64,000 nucleotides of DNA from Croceivirga radicis. Its GTDB lineage: Bacteria > Bacteroidota > Bacteroidia > Flavobacteriales > Flavobacteriaceae. The stretch spans positions 1 to 64,000 of the forward strand of contig NZ_MTBC01000011.1 of NCBI RefSeq assembly GCF_002072105.2, read 5' to 3'. The notes under the pieces are model-generated. The model worked only from the letters and a program-made list of their open reading frames with translations. It was not told where the DNA came from and searched no databases. Positions 8,946 to 18,573 of the stretch are shown one piece after another. The stretch's first letter is position 1. The number at the start of each line of letters is the position of its first letter. The translations under genes were made by a program, and so were the position numbers.

Positions 8946-10464
8946 CTGGCTGCTCATTAAATGAGCTACCAAATGCTTGATCTGCACTAGGTAAAGTTTG
9001 GGTGGAAAAAGGATTTTCCTCATCGTCATTCATCTTAGATTGAAACTCAAAAGGTGAGTCAAAGTCATCTAAATTATCGAATTTACCTAACTGACCAATG
9101 AATTTTAACCTAATATTTTCCAAACCACCATTACGGTGCTTAGCTACTATGAATTCTCCTTGTCCTTGTGTTGGAGAGCGTTCCTCATCGTCCCACTCTT
9201 CTATTTTATAGTATTCTGGCCTATAAATAAAACTTACGATATCCGCATCTTGTTCAATTGCTCCAGATTCCCTTAAATCTGAAAGTAACGGCCTTTTACT
9301 ACCTCCCCTGGTTTCTACCGCACGTGAAAGCTGGGATAATGCGATCACCGGAACATTAAGTTCTTTGGCCAAAGCCTTTAAGTTCCTAGAAATGGTAGAT
9401 ATTTCTTGCTCCCTGTTCCCTCCTTTTTGACTACCACCGGCTGTCATCAACTGCAAGTAATCAATAATTATAATCTGAATATCGTGCTGGGATTTTAATC
9501 GTCTTGCTTTTGCCCTTAAATCAAAAATAGATAACGAGGGGGTATCATCTATAAAAAGTGGCGCTTTTTCTAGTGTCTTTACTTTAACATTTAATTGTTC
9601 CCACTCATGTTTTTCCAATTTTCCGGTACGTAACTTCTCTGACGAAAGTCCTGTTTCTGAAGAAATTAATCTTGTAATTAACTGTACAGAGGACATCTCT
9701 AAAGAGAAAAAGGCTACCCCGTGATTGGAATTAACGGCAATGTTTCTTGCCATGGATAAAGTAAGGGCCGTTTTACCCATACCAGGCCTTGCCGCAACGA
9801 TGATTAAATCTGAAGGCTGCCAGCCCGAAGTAAGTTTATCTAGTTTATCGAACCCAGATGGGATACCACTTAAACCTTCTTTATTAGAAATTTCCTCAAT
9901 TTTTTTCTTGGCTTGTATAACCAAGTTTTGAGCGGTCTCTGCCGAGCGTTTTAAATTTCCTTGGGTTACCTCATACAGTTTAGATTCTGCGGTATCCAAT
10001 AAATCAAAAACATCTGTAGTTTCACTGTACGATTCTTCAATAATTTCGTTGGAGATCTTAATAAGACTTCTTTGGATATACTTTTGAAGAATTATACGGG
10101 CATGAAATTCTATATGTGCCGAGGACGCTACTTTTTGGGTTAGTTTTATCAAATAAAAATCGCCGCCTACCAGCTCCAACTTGCCGTCTTTCTTTAACTG
10201 CGTAGAAACGGTTAATAAGTCTACCGGTTCAGAAGTTTCAAACAATTGAAAGATGGCTTCAAAGATGAATTTATGCGCGTCTTTATAAAATACATCAGGA
10301 TGTAGGATATCTATTACCTCATCTACCCCCTTCTTATCAATCATCATAGCACCCAGCACAACCTCCTCTAATTCAACGGCTTGCGGCGGTATTTTACCTT
10401 TTTCCAAGCTAATGATAGTGGATTTATCAATCTTACGACCGGTAATTGGGCTAGGTTTGTCCAT
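8920..10464 (-). CDS. dnaB: Replicative DNA helicase DnaB
   Basis: Hexameric 5'-3' helicase that unwinds DNA at the replication fork. The N-terminal domain occupies about residues 25-125 and the RecA-like helicase domain about 195-465, with Walker A in ARPGMGKTALT, Walker B in IIIIDYLQLM and a conserved SQLSRAVE/RGG segment. The acidic C-terminal tail (DEENPF, DDDNDIPF) is typical of Flavobacteriia. An ATG at 10482 would add only six residues; I prefer 10464 (MDKPSPIT). The 3' end overlaps the next gene. No intein is present. Confidence 0.95.
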   Translation of the reverse strand: MDKPSPITGRKIDKSTIISLEKGKIPPQAVELEEVVLGAMMIDKKGVDEVIDILHPDVFYKDAHKFIFEAIFQLFETSEPVDLLTVSTQLKKDGKLELVGGDFYLIKLTQKVASSAHIEFHARIILQKYIQRSLIKISNEIIEESYSETTDVFDLLDTAESKLYEVTQGNLKRSAETAQNLVIQAKKKIEEISNKEGLSGIPSGFDKLDKLTSGWQPSDLIIVAARPGMGKTALTLSMARNIAVNSNHGVAFFSLEMSSVQLITRLISSETGLSSEKLRTGKLEKHEWEQLNVKVKTLEKAPLFIDDTPSLSIFDLRAKARRLKSQHDIQIIIIDYLQLMTAGGSQKGGNREQEISTISRNLKALAKELNVPVIALSQLSRAVETRGGSKRPLLSDLRESGAIEQDADIVSFIYRPEYYKIEEWDDEERSPTQGQGEFIVAKHRNGGLENIRLKFIGQLGKFDNLDDFDSPFEFQSKMNDDEENPFSTQTLPSADQAFGSSFNEQPDDDNDIPF

Positions 10465-10579
10465 GAGTGCGAAAGTATGCAATTAACCTTTAGTTAACTT
10501 TAATTTTTAAATGAACTATGTTCACAGGTGATCAACAAATTCTTTGTTAATAACTTAATATTTCTGTTAATAACGAAAA

Positions 10580-10608
10580 AAAAGGCTCAGAAAATTCTGA
10601 AACCTTTT
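10580..10608 (-). terminator. Intrinsic terminator after accA
   Basis: AAAAGG-c-TCAGAA (10580-10592) pairs with TTCTGA-aa-CCTTTT (10595-10608). On the minus strand the hairpin is followed by a long T tract, directly downstream of the accA stop codon. The stem has small internal mismatches. It separates accA from dnaB. Confidence 0.75.
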
Positions 10609-10632
10609 TTATTTAAAACGTAAAAATCAGGG

Positions 10633-11586
10633 TTACCCGTTATATACCCCCATGTTAGAATATTTATCCATGCGTTGTTTCACCAATTCTTTTGGTGATA
10701 ACTTTTTAAGCTCTTCAAAGTGAGAAATAATTTTGTTTTTTACCGTAGTAAAAGTTTTATCCCTATCTCTATGGGCACCACCTAATGGCTCTTTTATTAT
10801 CTCGTCTATTAGCTTCTGACGCTTCATGTCTGAAGCCGTAAGTTTTAATGCTTCTGCTGCTTGTTCTTTATACTCCCAACTTCTCCATAGTATAGAACTA
10901 CACGATTCTGGAGAAATTACAGAATACCAGGTATTTTCTAACATAAGTACCTTATCTCCTACTCCAATACCTAATGCGCCACCAGAAGCGCCTTCTCCAA
11001 TAATCACCACGATCACGGGCACTTTTAGCCTGCTCATTTCTAAAATATTTCTAGCAATAGCTTCTCCTTGCCCACGTTCTTCTGCTTCTATTCCCGGATA
11101 CGCACCTGGAGTGTCTACAAACGTTACTATAGGTAAACCAAACTTCTCTGCAGATTTCATTAAACGAAGGGCTTTTCTGTAACCCTCTGGATTGGCCATA
11201 CCAAAGTTTCTATACTGGCGTGTTTTGGTATTATACCCTTTTTGCTGGCCTATTAGCATAAAAGACTGGTCACCTATTTTACCTAAACCACCAATCATAG
11301 CCTTATCATCCTTTACAGTACGATCACCATGCAGCTCTAAAAAGCTATCGCCACACAAAGCATTTATATAATCTAAGGTGTAGGGTCTATTTGGGTGTCT
11401 ACTTAGTTGAACACGCTGCCATGCAGTAAGGTTCTTGTAGATATCCTTTTTGGTATCTGCTAACTTTTCTTCAATTTTCTGGCACGTTTCCGTGACGTCT
11501 ACTTCACTTTCTTCCCCAATAACCATGCATTTCTGCAATTGATCTTCTAGTTCTTTAATAGGGAGTTCAAATTCCAAATATTCCAT
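10633..11586 (-). CDS. accA: Acetyl-CoA carboxylase carboxyltransferase, alpha subunit
   Basis: With AccD it moves the carboxyl group from carboxybiotin to acetyl-CoA, making malonyl-CoA for fatty acid synthesis. The 317 residues show the N-terminal helical segment and the crotonase-like carboxyltransferase fold with [18 protein letters not shown] near residues 155-172 and the oxyanion-hole region [15 protein letters not shown] near 195-210, as is standard for AccA. It is transcribed alone or behind tgt-lptG (89-nt gap) and ends at a clear terminator. Confidence 0.97.
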   Translation of the reverse strand: MEYLEFELPIKELEDQLQKCMVIGEESEVDVTETCQKIEEKLADTKKDIYKNLTAWQRVQLSRHPNRPYTLDYINALCGDSFLELHGDRTVKDDKAMIGGLGKIGDQSFMLIGQQKGYNTKTRQYRNFGMANPEGYRKALRLMKSAEKFGLPIVTFVDTPGAYPGIEAEERGQGEAIARNILEMSRLKVPVIVVIIGEGASGGALGIGVGDKVLMLENTWYSVISPESCSSILWRSWEYKEQAAEALKLTASDMKRQKLIDEIIKEPLGGAHRDRDKTFTTVKNKIISHFEELKKLSPKELVKQRMDKYSNMGVYNG

Positions 11587-11675
11587 AAATAGTGTCTTGA
11601 AAGTTGGTTGGTGAGGGCAAAGATATGAATTTAACCTATTCTAAAAAGCCCCTGTTCCATGTCTTATCTAACTTG

Positions 11676-12758
11676 TTATCTTTTAGCTTTTTGCAGCAAG
11701 TAAACTCCTATGATTCCAAAAATTAAGTTAGGAATCAATACCGCCAATAAAGGAGAAAAACCAGATTGCTCTGCCATGGTACCAAATATTCTGTCAAAGA
11801 AAATATAGACCATTCCTAAGGCAATTCCAATAAGCAAATTTAATCCCATACCTCCTCTTCTTTTAACAGAAGAGACGGCTACTGCAATGATGGTTAAAAT
11901 AAATGCCGCTACTGGTAGTGCCCACCTTTTGTATTTAGCTAATACATAGGTGTTCACGTTTGCGGCACCCTTTTTACGTTGCTCTTCTATGAATTTGTTA
12001 AGCTCAAATAGGTTTTTGGTCTCTGCAACATAAGAGACAGGTGTCAAATCATCAATCTGAAAAGAGAAAACGGTATCTAACCTGCTTTCGGACCTTATTA
12101 ATTCTTTGCCTTCTCTAATTTTTCTCTTTTGGTATGATGTAAGTCGGTAAATACTATCCTTCTCTATCCATCTAATATTGGCAGCACTTATCTTGTAATC
12201 TAACTGATTCTCTTCGTTAAAATGTTCATAGGTAAAATTGTAACCTATTTGCCTTTGTGGATCAAAGCTACTCACATAAATAAAATCTTGTTCGTTTAAT
12301 TGGTTGAATATGTTGGTAGTTTGCCTTGTCTGCCTCCCTTTTTTAAAATACTTATACTCAAACTCATTAAAACCGATACTTGCATTTGGGACAATAAACT
12401 GCCCCATTAAAAAAATAAGTATGGCAACAATTGATGCTCCAATAAAATAGGGTCTTAAAAAACGCCAGTAAGAAATACCAGAGCTTAACATGGCCACTAT
12501 TTCCGTGTTGCTGGCCAATTTAGAAGTAAAAAATATAATGGATAGGAATAGTAATATGGGCATAAGTAAGTTGCCGAGCACCAAACTAAAGTTACCATAA
12601 AAAACGATTACTTCACTTAAAGGGGCCTCATTATCAATGATTTTCCCGATTTTTTCTGCCAAGCTAATCATTATTCCAATAGGGATAAATAATAACATAA
12701 TCCCCAGGAATGTAACCAAATACCTCTTTAGTATGTATTTATCTAGTATGGTAAGCAT
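11676..12758 (-). CDS. LptF/LptG family permease
   Basis: Integral inner-membrane protein of the YjgP/YjgQ (LptF/LptG) family, which forms the membrane part of the LptB2FG ABC transporter that extracts lipopolysaccharide towards the outer membrane. The 360 residues contain two or three N-terminal membrane helices (about 10-120), a periplasmic beta-jellyroll-like domain (about 130-265) and three C-terminal helices (about 270-355). Its start ATG shares one base with the tgt stop codon (TAATG), so the two are translationally coupled. Whether it is the F or G subunit is not clear; the length and position favour LptG. Confidence 0.88.
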   Translation of the reverse strand: MLTILDKYILKRYLVTFLGIMLLFIPIGIMISLAEKIGKIIDNEAPLSEVIVFYGNFSLVLGNLLMPILLFLSIIFFTSKLASNTEIVAMLSSGISYWRFLRPYFIGASIVAILIFLMGQFIVPNASIGFNEFEYKYFKKGRQTRQTTNIFNQLNEQDFIYVSSFDPQRQIGYNFTYEHFNEENQLDYKISAANIRWIEKDSIYRLTSYQKRKIREGKELIRSESRLDTVFSFQIDDLTPVSYVAETKNLFELNKFIEEQRKKGAANVNTYVLAKYKRWALPVAAFILTIIAVAVSSVKRRGGMGLNLLIGIALGMVYIFFDRIFGTMAEQSGFSPLLAVLIPNLIFGIIGVYLLQKAKR

Positions 12759-13909
12759 TATAGCCTTTTATCCATTTGTTTAACCATCTTATTTTTCCAA
12801 TCTGTAAAGGTACCTTCAATAATTTTTTCCCTAGCCGTTCTTACCAACCACAAATAAAAACCAAGATTGTGAATGGTTGCGATCTGCTTTCCTAAATATT
12901 CATTGGCGGCAAACAAATGCCTTAGATAGGCCTTGGAATATTCACGGTCTACAAAGGTTACCCCCAAGTCGTCTAATGGAGAAAAATCGTTCTCCCATTT
13001 TTTATTTTTGATATTGATAGTTCCTTCTGAAGTAAAAAGCATGCCATTGCGAGCATTTCTGGTAGGCATAACACAATCAAACATATCTACGCCCAACGCT
13101 ATATTCTCTAAAATATTTATAGGTGTACCTACTCCCATTAAATACCTAGGTTTATCTTCTGGTAAAATAGCACAAACCACATCTGTCATGGCATACATTT
13201 CTTCTGCTGGTTCCCCTACAGAAAGACCTCCAATTGCGTTACCTAAAGCGCCAGCATTAGCAATATATTCTGCAGATTGCTGTCTTAAATCTGTATAAGT
13301 AGAACCTTGAACAATTGGAAAAAGGGTTTGTTCATAACCATACATTTCGGGTACTTCTTTTAGGTGTTTTATACAACGATCCAACCATCTATGGGTCATA
13401 TGCATAGATCGTTTGGCATAGTTATATTCGCACGGATAAGGTGTACACTCGTCAAAGGCCATAATAATATCCGCTCCAATGCTTCTTTGTATTTCCATTG
13501 CCCTTTCTGGAGAAAAGAAATGGTAAGAACCATCTATGTGCGATTTAAATTTTACGCCTTCCTCCTTAATTTTTCTATTAGCGGATAAAGAATAAACCTG
13601 GTAACCACCACTATCTGTTAAGATGTTACGGTCCCATCCCATAAACTTGTGCAAACCACCAGCTTGCTCTAAAATTTGGGTGCCGGGCCTAAGGTAAAGA
13701 TGGTACGTATTACCCAAAATTATATCAGGATTAATTTCTTCCCGTAGTTCTTTCTGATGTACGCCCTTAACGGAAGCAACCGTACCAACCGGCATAAATA
13801 TTGGCGTTTGTATTGGGCCATGGCCTAATGTAATGGTGCCTGCCCTTGCCTTACTTTGACTATCCTTTTTTTCTAAGGTAAATTTCAAACTAATTGAATT
13901 TAACGGCAA
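12758..13909 (-). CDS. tgt: tRNA-guanine transglycosylase
   Basis: Exchanges guanine-34 for preQ1 in tRNAs with GUN anticodons during queuosine synthesis. The active-site parts are intact: DSGGYQVYS near residue 96, QGSTYTDLR-type loop near 200, GGLSVGEP near 230 and the second aspartate in VDMFDCVMPTRNARNG near 273. The unusual point is the zinc site: the usual CxCxxC between PLD and YSxAYLRHL is replaced by LGVTFVD (about residues 309-318), while the fourth ligand His in TIHNLGFY is kept. The start at 13909 (MPLNSIS) is uncertain because family proteins often begin at the later LKFTL, where a TTG codon lies. Confidence 0.95.
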   Translation of the reverse strand: MPLNSISLKFTLEKKDSQSKARAGTITLGHGPIQTPIFMPVGTVASVKGVHQKELREEINPDIILGNTYHLYLRPGTQILEQAGGLHKFMGWDRNILTDSGGYQVYSLSANRKIKEEGVKFKSHIDGSYHFFSPERAMEIQRSIGADIIMAFDECTPYPCEYNYAKRSMHMTHRWLDRCIKHLKEVPEMYGYEQTLFPIVQGSTYTDLRQQSAEYIANAGALGNAIGGLSVGEPAEEMYAMTDVVCAILPEDKPRYLMGVGTPINILENIALGVDMFDCVMPTRNARNGMLFTSEGTINIKNKKWENDFSPLDDLGVTFVDREYSKAYLRHLFAANEYLGKQIATIHNLGFYLWLVRTAREKIIEGTFTDWKNKMVKQMDKRL

Positions 13910-13994
13910 ATATAGCCATCTCTGTTAGAGAATTCACTTAACAAAAAAATAAAGTTTAAAACCGAAATCCTTTCGCAATTATAAGTACTTAAGC

Positions 13995-14025
13995 TTGGTT
14001 TAACCGTGCAATGCAATTATTTTTG
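13995..14025 (+). promoter_or_regulatory. Promoter of the transketolase genes
   Basis: TTG (13995-13997), a 20-bp spacer and TATTTTTG (14018-14025) match the Bacteroidota consensus exactly, with the ATG of the next gene 21 nt downstream. The intergenic space to the divergent tgt gene is 136 bp. Confidence 0.65.
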
Positions 14026-14045
14026 AAGACTTTAAACATGTAACA

Positions 14046-14891
14046 ATGCCTAACACAAAAGAATTACAGGATTTAGTATTCCAAGTAAGAAGAGATATCT
14101 TAAGAATGGTACACAAAGTAAACTCTGGTCACCCCGGAGGTTCTCTAGGATGTACGGAATTTTTCGTTGCCTTGTACAATGAGGTAATGGAGTTAAAAGA
14201 TGGGTTTGATATGGATGGTAGAGATGAAGATTTGTTCTTCTTATCCAACGGCCACATTTCTCCTGTATTTTATAGCGTTTTAGCTAGAAGAGGATACTTT
14301 CCTGTAGAAGAGTTAAGCACCTTTAGACTAATTAATTCTAGGTTACAAGGGCACCCTACTACTCATGAAGGTCTACCCGGAATACGTATTGCATCTGGAT
14401 CACTAGGGCAAGGTATGTCTGTTGCTATTGGCGCTGCCGAAGCAAAAAAATTAAACGGGGATAATAAACTAGTCTTTAGTTTACACGGCGATGGTGAACT
14501 ACAAGAAGGTCAGAATTGGGAAGCGATCATGTATGCGGGCAGTAAAAATGTAGACAACTTAATTGCTACCGTAGACAGGAACGGCCAACAAATAGATGGG
14601 CCAACCAGCGAAGTAATGGCACTAGGTGATATTGGTGAAAAATTCCGTGTATTTGGTTGGGAAGTAATGGAAATTGAAGATGGTAATAATTTAGAACAAG
14701 TTATTGCCGGATTACAAAAAGCAAAAACCCTAAGCGGTAAAGGCAAGCCAGTATGTATTGTAATGAATACAATGATGGGTAACGGTGTAGATTTTATGAT
14801 GCATACCCACGCATGGCATGGTAAAGCGCCAAATGACGAACAACTGGAAACGGCGTTAGCTCAAAATCCAGAAACTTTAGGGGATTATTAA
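14046..14891 (+). CDS. Transketolase, N-terminal subunit
   Basis: Supplies the thiamine-diphosphate binding domain of a split transketolase, which transfers two-carbon ketol units in the pentose phosphate pathway. Visible motifs are SGHPGGSLG near residues 26-34 and the ThDP/Mg motif GDGELQEGQNWEA near 148-160. The 281-residue length equals the first domain of one-chain transketolases. The partner subunit follows after 18 nt. Two-gene transketolases are a known arrangement in several phyla, so this is not a frameshift. Confidence 0.93.
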   Translation: MPNTKELQDLVFQVRRDILRMVHKVNSGHPGGSLGCTEFFVALYNEVMELKDGFDMDGRDEDLFFLSNGHISPVFYSVLARRGYFPVEELSTFRLINSRLQGHPTTHEGLPGIRIASGSLGQGMSVAIGAAEAKKLNGDNKLVFSLHGDGELQEGQNWEAIMYAGSKNVDNLIATVDRNGQQIDGPTSEVMALGDIGEKFRVFGWEVMEIEDGNNLEQVIAGLQKAKTLSGKGKPVCIVMNTMMGNGVDFMMHTHAWHGKAPNDEQLETALAQNPETLGDY

Positions 14892-14909
14892 TTTATAGAA
14901 CACAAGACA

Positions 14910-15863
14910 ATGACAAAATATACAGATCAAGGCAAACAAGATACTAGAAGTGGTTTTGGTGCCGGAATGACGGAACTTGGAAGAACAAACCCTAACGTAG
15001 TTACTCTTTGTGCCGACTTAATAGGTTCTTTAAAAATAGACACCTTTATTAAAGAAAATCCAGAACGTTTTTTTCAAGTAGGTATAGCAGAGGCAAATAT
15101 GATTGGTATGTCTGCAGGACTTACCATTGGTGGTAAAATTCCATTTGCCACTTCTTTTGCAAATTTTGCCACAGGTAGGGTTTACGATCAAATTAGACAG
15201 TCTGTTGCTTATTCTGGCAAAAACGTAAAAATATGCGCCAGTCATGCTGGGGTAACTTTAGGAGAAGATGGTGCTACCCACCAAATATTAGAAGACATTG
15301 GTTTAATGAAAATGCTACCGGGGATGACGGTAATTAATCCGTGTGATTTTAACCAGACCAAAGCTGCTACTATTGCCATAGCAGAACACCAAGGACCAGT
15401 GTACCTACGTTTTGGAAGACCTAAAGTAGCCAACTTTACCCCTGTAGACCAAAAATTTGAAATTGGTAAAGCGCTAATGTTGAGCGAAGGTACAGACGTT
15501 ACCATTTTAGCAACCGGCCATTTGGTTTGGGAAGCATTAATAGCTGCAGAAAACTTAGAAAATCAAGGAATTTCTTGCGAAGTAATAAACATACATACCA
15601 TAAAGCCACTAGATGAGGAAGCAATCATAAAATCTGTTAAAAAAACAGGTTGTGTGGTTACCGCAGAAGAGCACAACTATTTAGGCGGATTAGGAGAAAG
15701 CGTTGCAAGAACCCTTGCTATGCAGTTGCCTACACCCCAAGAATTTGTTGCTGTTAAAGACTCTTTTGGAGAAAGTGGCACACCAGAACAACTAATGGAG
15801 AAATACGGCCTTAACAATAAAGCTATTGAGCAAGCCGTTTTAAATGTGTTGAAAAGAAAATAG
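14910..15863 (+). CDS. Transketolase, C-terminal subunit
   Basis: Carries the pyrimidine-binding and C-terminal domains of the split transketolase. The segment FATSFANFATGRVYDQIR near residues 73-90 and the substrate-side loop ASHAGVTLGEDGATHQ near 108-123 are the family marks; the last third (about 190-317) is the Rossmann-like C-terminal domain with LATGHLVWEAL. It is 317 residues, complete, and clearly co-transcribed with the preceding gene. Confidence 0.93.
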   Translation: MTKYTDQGKQDTRSGFGAGMTELGRTNPNVVTLCADLIGSLKIDTFIKENPERFFQVGIAEANMIGMSAGLTIGGKIPFATSFANFATGRVYDQIRQSVAYSGKNVKICASHAGVTLGEDGATHQILEDIGLMKMLPGMTVINPCDFNQTKAATIAIAEHQGPVYLRFGRPKVANFTPVDQKFEIGKALMLSEGTDVTILATGHLVWEALIAAENLENQGISCEVINIHTIKPLDEEAIIKSVKKTGCVVTAEEHNYLGGLGESVARTLAMQLPTPQEFVAVKDSFGESGTPEQLMEKYGLNNKAIEQAVLNVLKRK

Positions 15864-15920
15864 GGTTTGGTATCATCCTTGTTAGCTTTTTCATCGTAAA
15901 TCTATAAACGAAAACACATT

Positions 15921-16508
15921 ATGAAAAAGACACTATTAGTAATTGCGGTTGCCCTATGTGGGTATTTTGGAATGGCACAAGCAGGTTCTGGCTTTGGTAT
16001 CAAGGCTGGTTTAAACTACAATGGCAACGGAGATTATTTTGAATCTGCCGGGGATGCTGCCAGAGATCCTGAAAAAAACGTAGGCTACCATTTAGGATTT
16101 TGGGGAAAAATTGGTAATCAGATTTATCTTAGACCAGAATTAGTTTACTCTGCTACAAAATCGGATTATGAGAATGATGAGTTCAAAATGAAAAAATTGG
16201 ACTTGCCTATTCTACTTGGAGCAAAAGTAATTGGTCCTGTTCACGTATTTGCTGGTCCAGCGTTTCAGTATATCTTGGACACAGAGTTTGATGGCATAAC
16301 CATAGATGATGTGGACAATGATTTTACCGTGGGCATGAATATAGGTGCCGGTGTTAATATTGGTAAACTTGGAGTTGATTTACGATACGAAAGAGGTTTT
16401 AGTGATAATGAAGCTATGTTCATCAATAACAACATTACTACATTACCCACCAGTAGAGTAGACACAAGACCTGATCAACTTATCTTAAGTTTAAGTTTAA
16501 AGCTATAA
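15921..16508 (+). CDS. Outer-membrane beta-barrel protein (PorT-like)
   Basis: Small outer-membrane barrel of 195 residues with a signal peptide (MKKTLLVIAVALCGYFGMAQA). The mature part has alternating beta strands (GSGFGIKAGLNYNG, IYLRPELVYSAT, LDLPILLGAKVIG, LGVDLRYERGFSD) typical of the PorT/outer-membrane-protein-beta-barrel family of Bacteroidota. No enzymatic role is implied. It lies 57 nt behind the transketolase pair and is closed by a strong terminator. Confidence 0.85.
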   Translation: MKKTLLVIAVALCGYFGMAQAGSGFGIKAGLNYNGNGDYFESAGDAARDPEKNVGYHLGFWGKIGNQIYLRPELVYSATKSDYENDEFKMKKLDLPILLGAKVIGPVHVFAGPAFQYILDTEFDGITIDDVDNDFTVGMNIGAGVNIGKLGVDLRYERGFSDNEAMFINNNITTLPTSRVDTRPDQLILSLSLKL

Positions 16509-16540
16509 TACTTTAAACTAAAAGAATAGCATAGAGAATT

Positions 16541-16572
16541 AAAAAAAGCCCTGCAAATGCAGGGCTTTTTAT
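16541..16572. terminator. Bidirectional intrinsic terminator
   Basis: GCCCTGC (16548-16554) pairs with GCAGGGC (16559-16565) around an AAAT loop, with an A tract before and a T tract after, so the stem extends and works on both strands. It separates the barrel gene (+) from the FKBP gene (-), which end here convergently. Confidence 0.9.
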
Positions 16573-16601
16573 TTAATATAAGCTTTAAATAAACCTTTTA
16601 T

Positions 16602-17543
16602 CTAGAAAGTATCTGGATCCAAGTAATCTGGAACACCATCATTATTAGAATCGGTCAAGGTTATATTTCCATTTGCATCTATAACTATTTCATCTCTAGT
16701 GCTGGTTCCATCACCATCATCATCAGAATCTCTAAAATTGGGTACAGCTGTGGTAAAATTGCTTTGCTCCAAGTCAGAATCTGTATTGTCATCAAACATA
16801 TAACCATTACCATTTAGGTCTTCCATTAAATTTGGAATACCATCCCTATCGGTATCCGTATCTTCCTCAGTTAAACCTATCTCTAAGGTAAATACAAGTG
16901 GTGCATAACTTGGAATAGTATTATTAGATAAAAAGTAAGCCAAACCAGCTGGCATAATTACTATTCCTTTTCCACTATTAGAAATATTGGTAGTACCATC
17001 CGGATTAGCTACAATACCGTCTGTTGTACCTGTTTTAAATTGAGCGGCACCATTGGCAAAACCTCTTACCGTAAATGGTAATTCTAGCCAGGTAAATTCG
17101 TTTGAGGCATCAAATTTTGTTCCGTTCAACAACATACCTTCGTACTTTAATAAAGTAGAATCTGCATAGGTAGGGTTTACACCACCGCCTTCTACAACTT
17201 CTAAGTAATATAGTTTATGAGAAACGTCATTCTCCTCTTCTTCTAAGCCAAAATGCGAAGATGATACGTTTATATTAACCGTTTGCATTAAATCTGCAAG
17301 TGGTGTTTTACCTGCATTATCTCCGGTAAGTTCCTGTATGGTAATTGTAGCATCTGTTGCCCCTCCTTCAAAATCTTCGTAATTGTAGGTGTGCGTAGCT
17401 AAATAATCTGCTATTTCAACTTCATTTTCCGCAACTACCTCTGTTAGTGTTTTAACAGGTACCGCAATTACATTTGTATCATCATCATTATTACAGGCAA
17501 TTACCGTTAAGGCAATCCCTAAAATCAATAATATCCTATTCAT
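16602..17543 (-). CDS. FKBP-type peptidyl-prolyl isomerase lipoprotein with Ca-binding-like repeats
   Basis: Lipoprotein (MNRILLILGIALTVIAC, acylated Cys17) with an FKBP-like domain about residues 120-225 (LLKYEGMLLNGTKFDAS, GKGIVIMPAGLAYFLSN, LVFTLEIGLTE). The C-terminal 85 residues are rich in DxDxDG motifs (DTDRDGIPN, DSDDDGDGTSTRDE, DSNNDGVPDYLDPD), like thrombospondin type 3 calcium repeats. It probably helps fold envelope proteins outside the cytoplasm. A link to the gliding lipoprotein GldI is conceivable by domain type but nothing nearby supports it. Confidence 0.8.
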   Translation of the reverse strand: MNRILLILGIALTVIACNNDDDTNVIAVPVKTLTEVVAENEVEIADYLATHTYNYEDFEGGATDATITIQELTGDNAGKTPLADLMQTVNINVSSSHFGLEEEENDVSHKLYYLEVVEGGGVNPTYADSTLLKYEGMLLNGTKFDASNEFTWLELPFTVRGFANGAAQFKTGTTDGIVANPDGTTNISNSGKGIVIMPAGLAYFLSNNTIPSYAPLVFTLEIGLTEEDTDTDRDGIPNLMEDLNGNGYMFDDNTDSDLEQSNFTTAVPNFRDSDDDGDGTSTRDEIVIDANGNITLTDSNNDGVPDYLDPDTF

Positions 17544-17625
17544 TTAAATAGTTTTGGTTATAGGCTGCGCAAGATACGATTTTCCGCTATTTTTGTTCTT
17601 TGCCATTAAGAAACTTTAAGGATAA

Positions 17626-17997
17626 ATGCGGATTGACAAATATTTATGGTGCACACGTTATTTTAAAACCCGAAACATAGCTACCAATGCGTGTAAAAAA
17701 GGACAAGTTAAAATAAATGGTAGCGCGGTTAAACCATCTAGGGAAGTTTACCCGATGGATAATATAGTGGTACGCAAAAACCAAATTGACTATCAATTAC
17801 AAGTTCTTGACCTACCTGAAAGCCGGGTTGGTGCCAAATTGGTAAATATTTATAGAAAAGATACCACACCGCAAGAAGCTTTTGAACATAATGAGTTGTT
17901 ACAATACGCAAAAGACCATTATCGCAAAAAAGGCTTGGGAAGACCCACTAAAAAGGATCGTAGGGATATTGACGACTATTTAGATGAATCTGAATAA
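17626..17997 (+). CDS. S4-domain RNA-binding protein (Hsp15-like)
   Basis: The 123-residue protein begins with an S4 RNA-binding domain (MRIDKYLWCTRYFKTRNIA, KKGQVKINGSAVKPSREV; residues 1-60) followed by a short basic tail (about 85-115), as in heat-shock protein Hsp15, which binds stalled 50S-nascent chain-tRNA complexes in E. coli. The stop codon overlaps the next gene by 14 nt, so the two are translated together. Confidence 0.88.
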   Translation: MRIDKYLWCTRYFKTRNIATNACKKGQVKINGSAVKPSREVYPMDNIVVRKNQIDYQLQVLDLPESRVGAKLVNIYRKDTTPQEAFEHNELLQYAKDHYRKKGLGRPTKKDRRDIDDYLDESE

Positions 17998-18571
17998 ACA
18001 ATTTTGGGAAAATAGGTATAAAGAAGAACGTACCGGTTGGGATATTGGTACTATATCTACCCCATTAAAGGCATTTATAGACCAATTAGAGAACACACAG
18101 CTTAAAATTCTTATTCCTGGTGCCGGTTATGGGCATGAAGCCCTTTACTTACGTAGTAAAGGCTTTAAAAATGTTACGGTTATAGATTTAGCGGAGCAAC
18201 CCTTACAGCATTTAAAAAAGTCTGGTTTCCCACCCACCCATTTAAAGCAAGGAAATTTCTTTGATTTAGATGAAAAGGATTATGATTTAATTTTAGAACA
18301 GACGTTCTTTTGCGCACTTAATCCCAAACTAAGAAGTAAGTATGTCTTAAAAATGCACGATTTACTTAATGATAAGGGCAAATTGGTTGGTCTATTTTTT
18401 AATTTGGAATTTGAAAAAGACGGTCCCCCTTTTGGAGGTAGTAAAATTGAATACGAATTATTATTTAAAGATTTTTTTGATTTAAGGGTTTTAGAAACCG
18501 CTTATAATTCTATAAGCCCTAGAGCCAATAAGGAGCTCTTCTTTATCTTTGAAAAACGGAAACAAAACTAA
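17984..18571 (+). CDS. SAM-dependent methyltransferase, TPMT-like
   Basis: Class I methyltransferase of 195 residues. It starts with FWENRYKEERTGWDIG, the hallmark of the thiopurine S-methyltransferase (TPMT) group, followed by the SAM-binding motif LIPGAGYGHEALYL near residues 43-56 and a VTVIDLAEQ motif near 65. The substrate is unknown; bacterial TPMT-like enzymes often methylate selenium, tellurium or sulfur compounds, which is only a family expectation. It overlaps the S4 gene and is followed 2 nt later by the phosphoribosyltransferase gene. Confidence 0.85.
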   Translation: MNLNKQFWENRYKEERTGWDIGTISTPLKAFIDQLENTQLKILIPGAGYGHEALYLRSKGFKNVTVIDLAEQPLQHLKKSGFPPTHLKQGNFFDLDEKDYDLILEQTFFCALNPKLRSKYVLKMHDLLNDKGKLVGLFFNLEFEKDGPPFGGSKIEYELLFKDFFDLRVLETAYNSISPRANKELFFIFEKRKQN

Positions 18572-18573
18572 GT

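Noticed and set aside
14046-15863. Transketolase broken by a frameshift
   Set aside because: The two halves have a clean 18-nt gap with stop and start codons; split transketolases are a normal arrangement.
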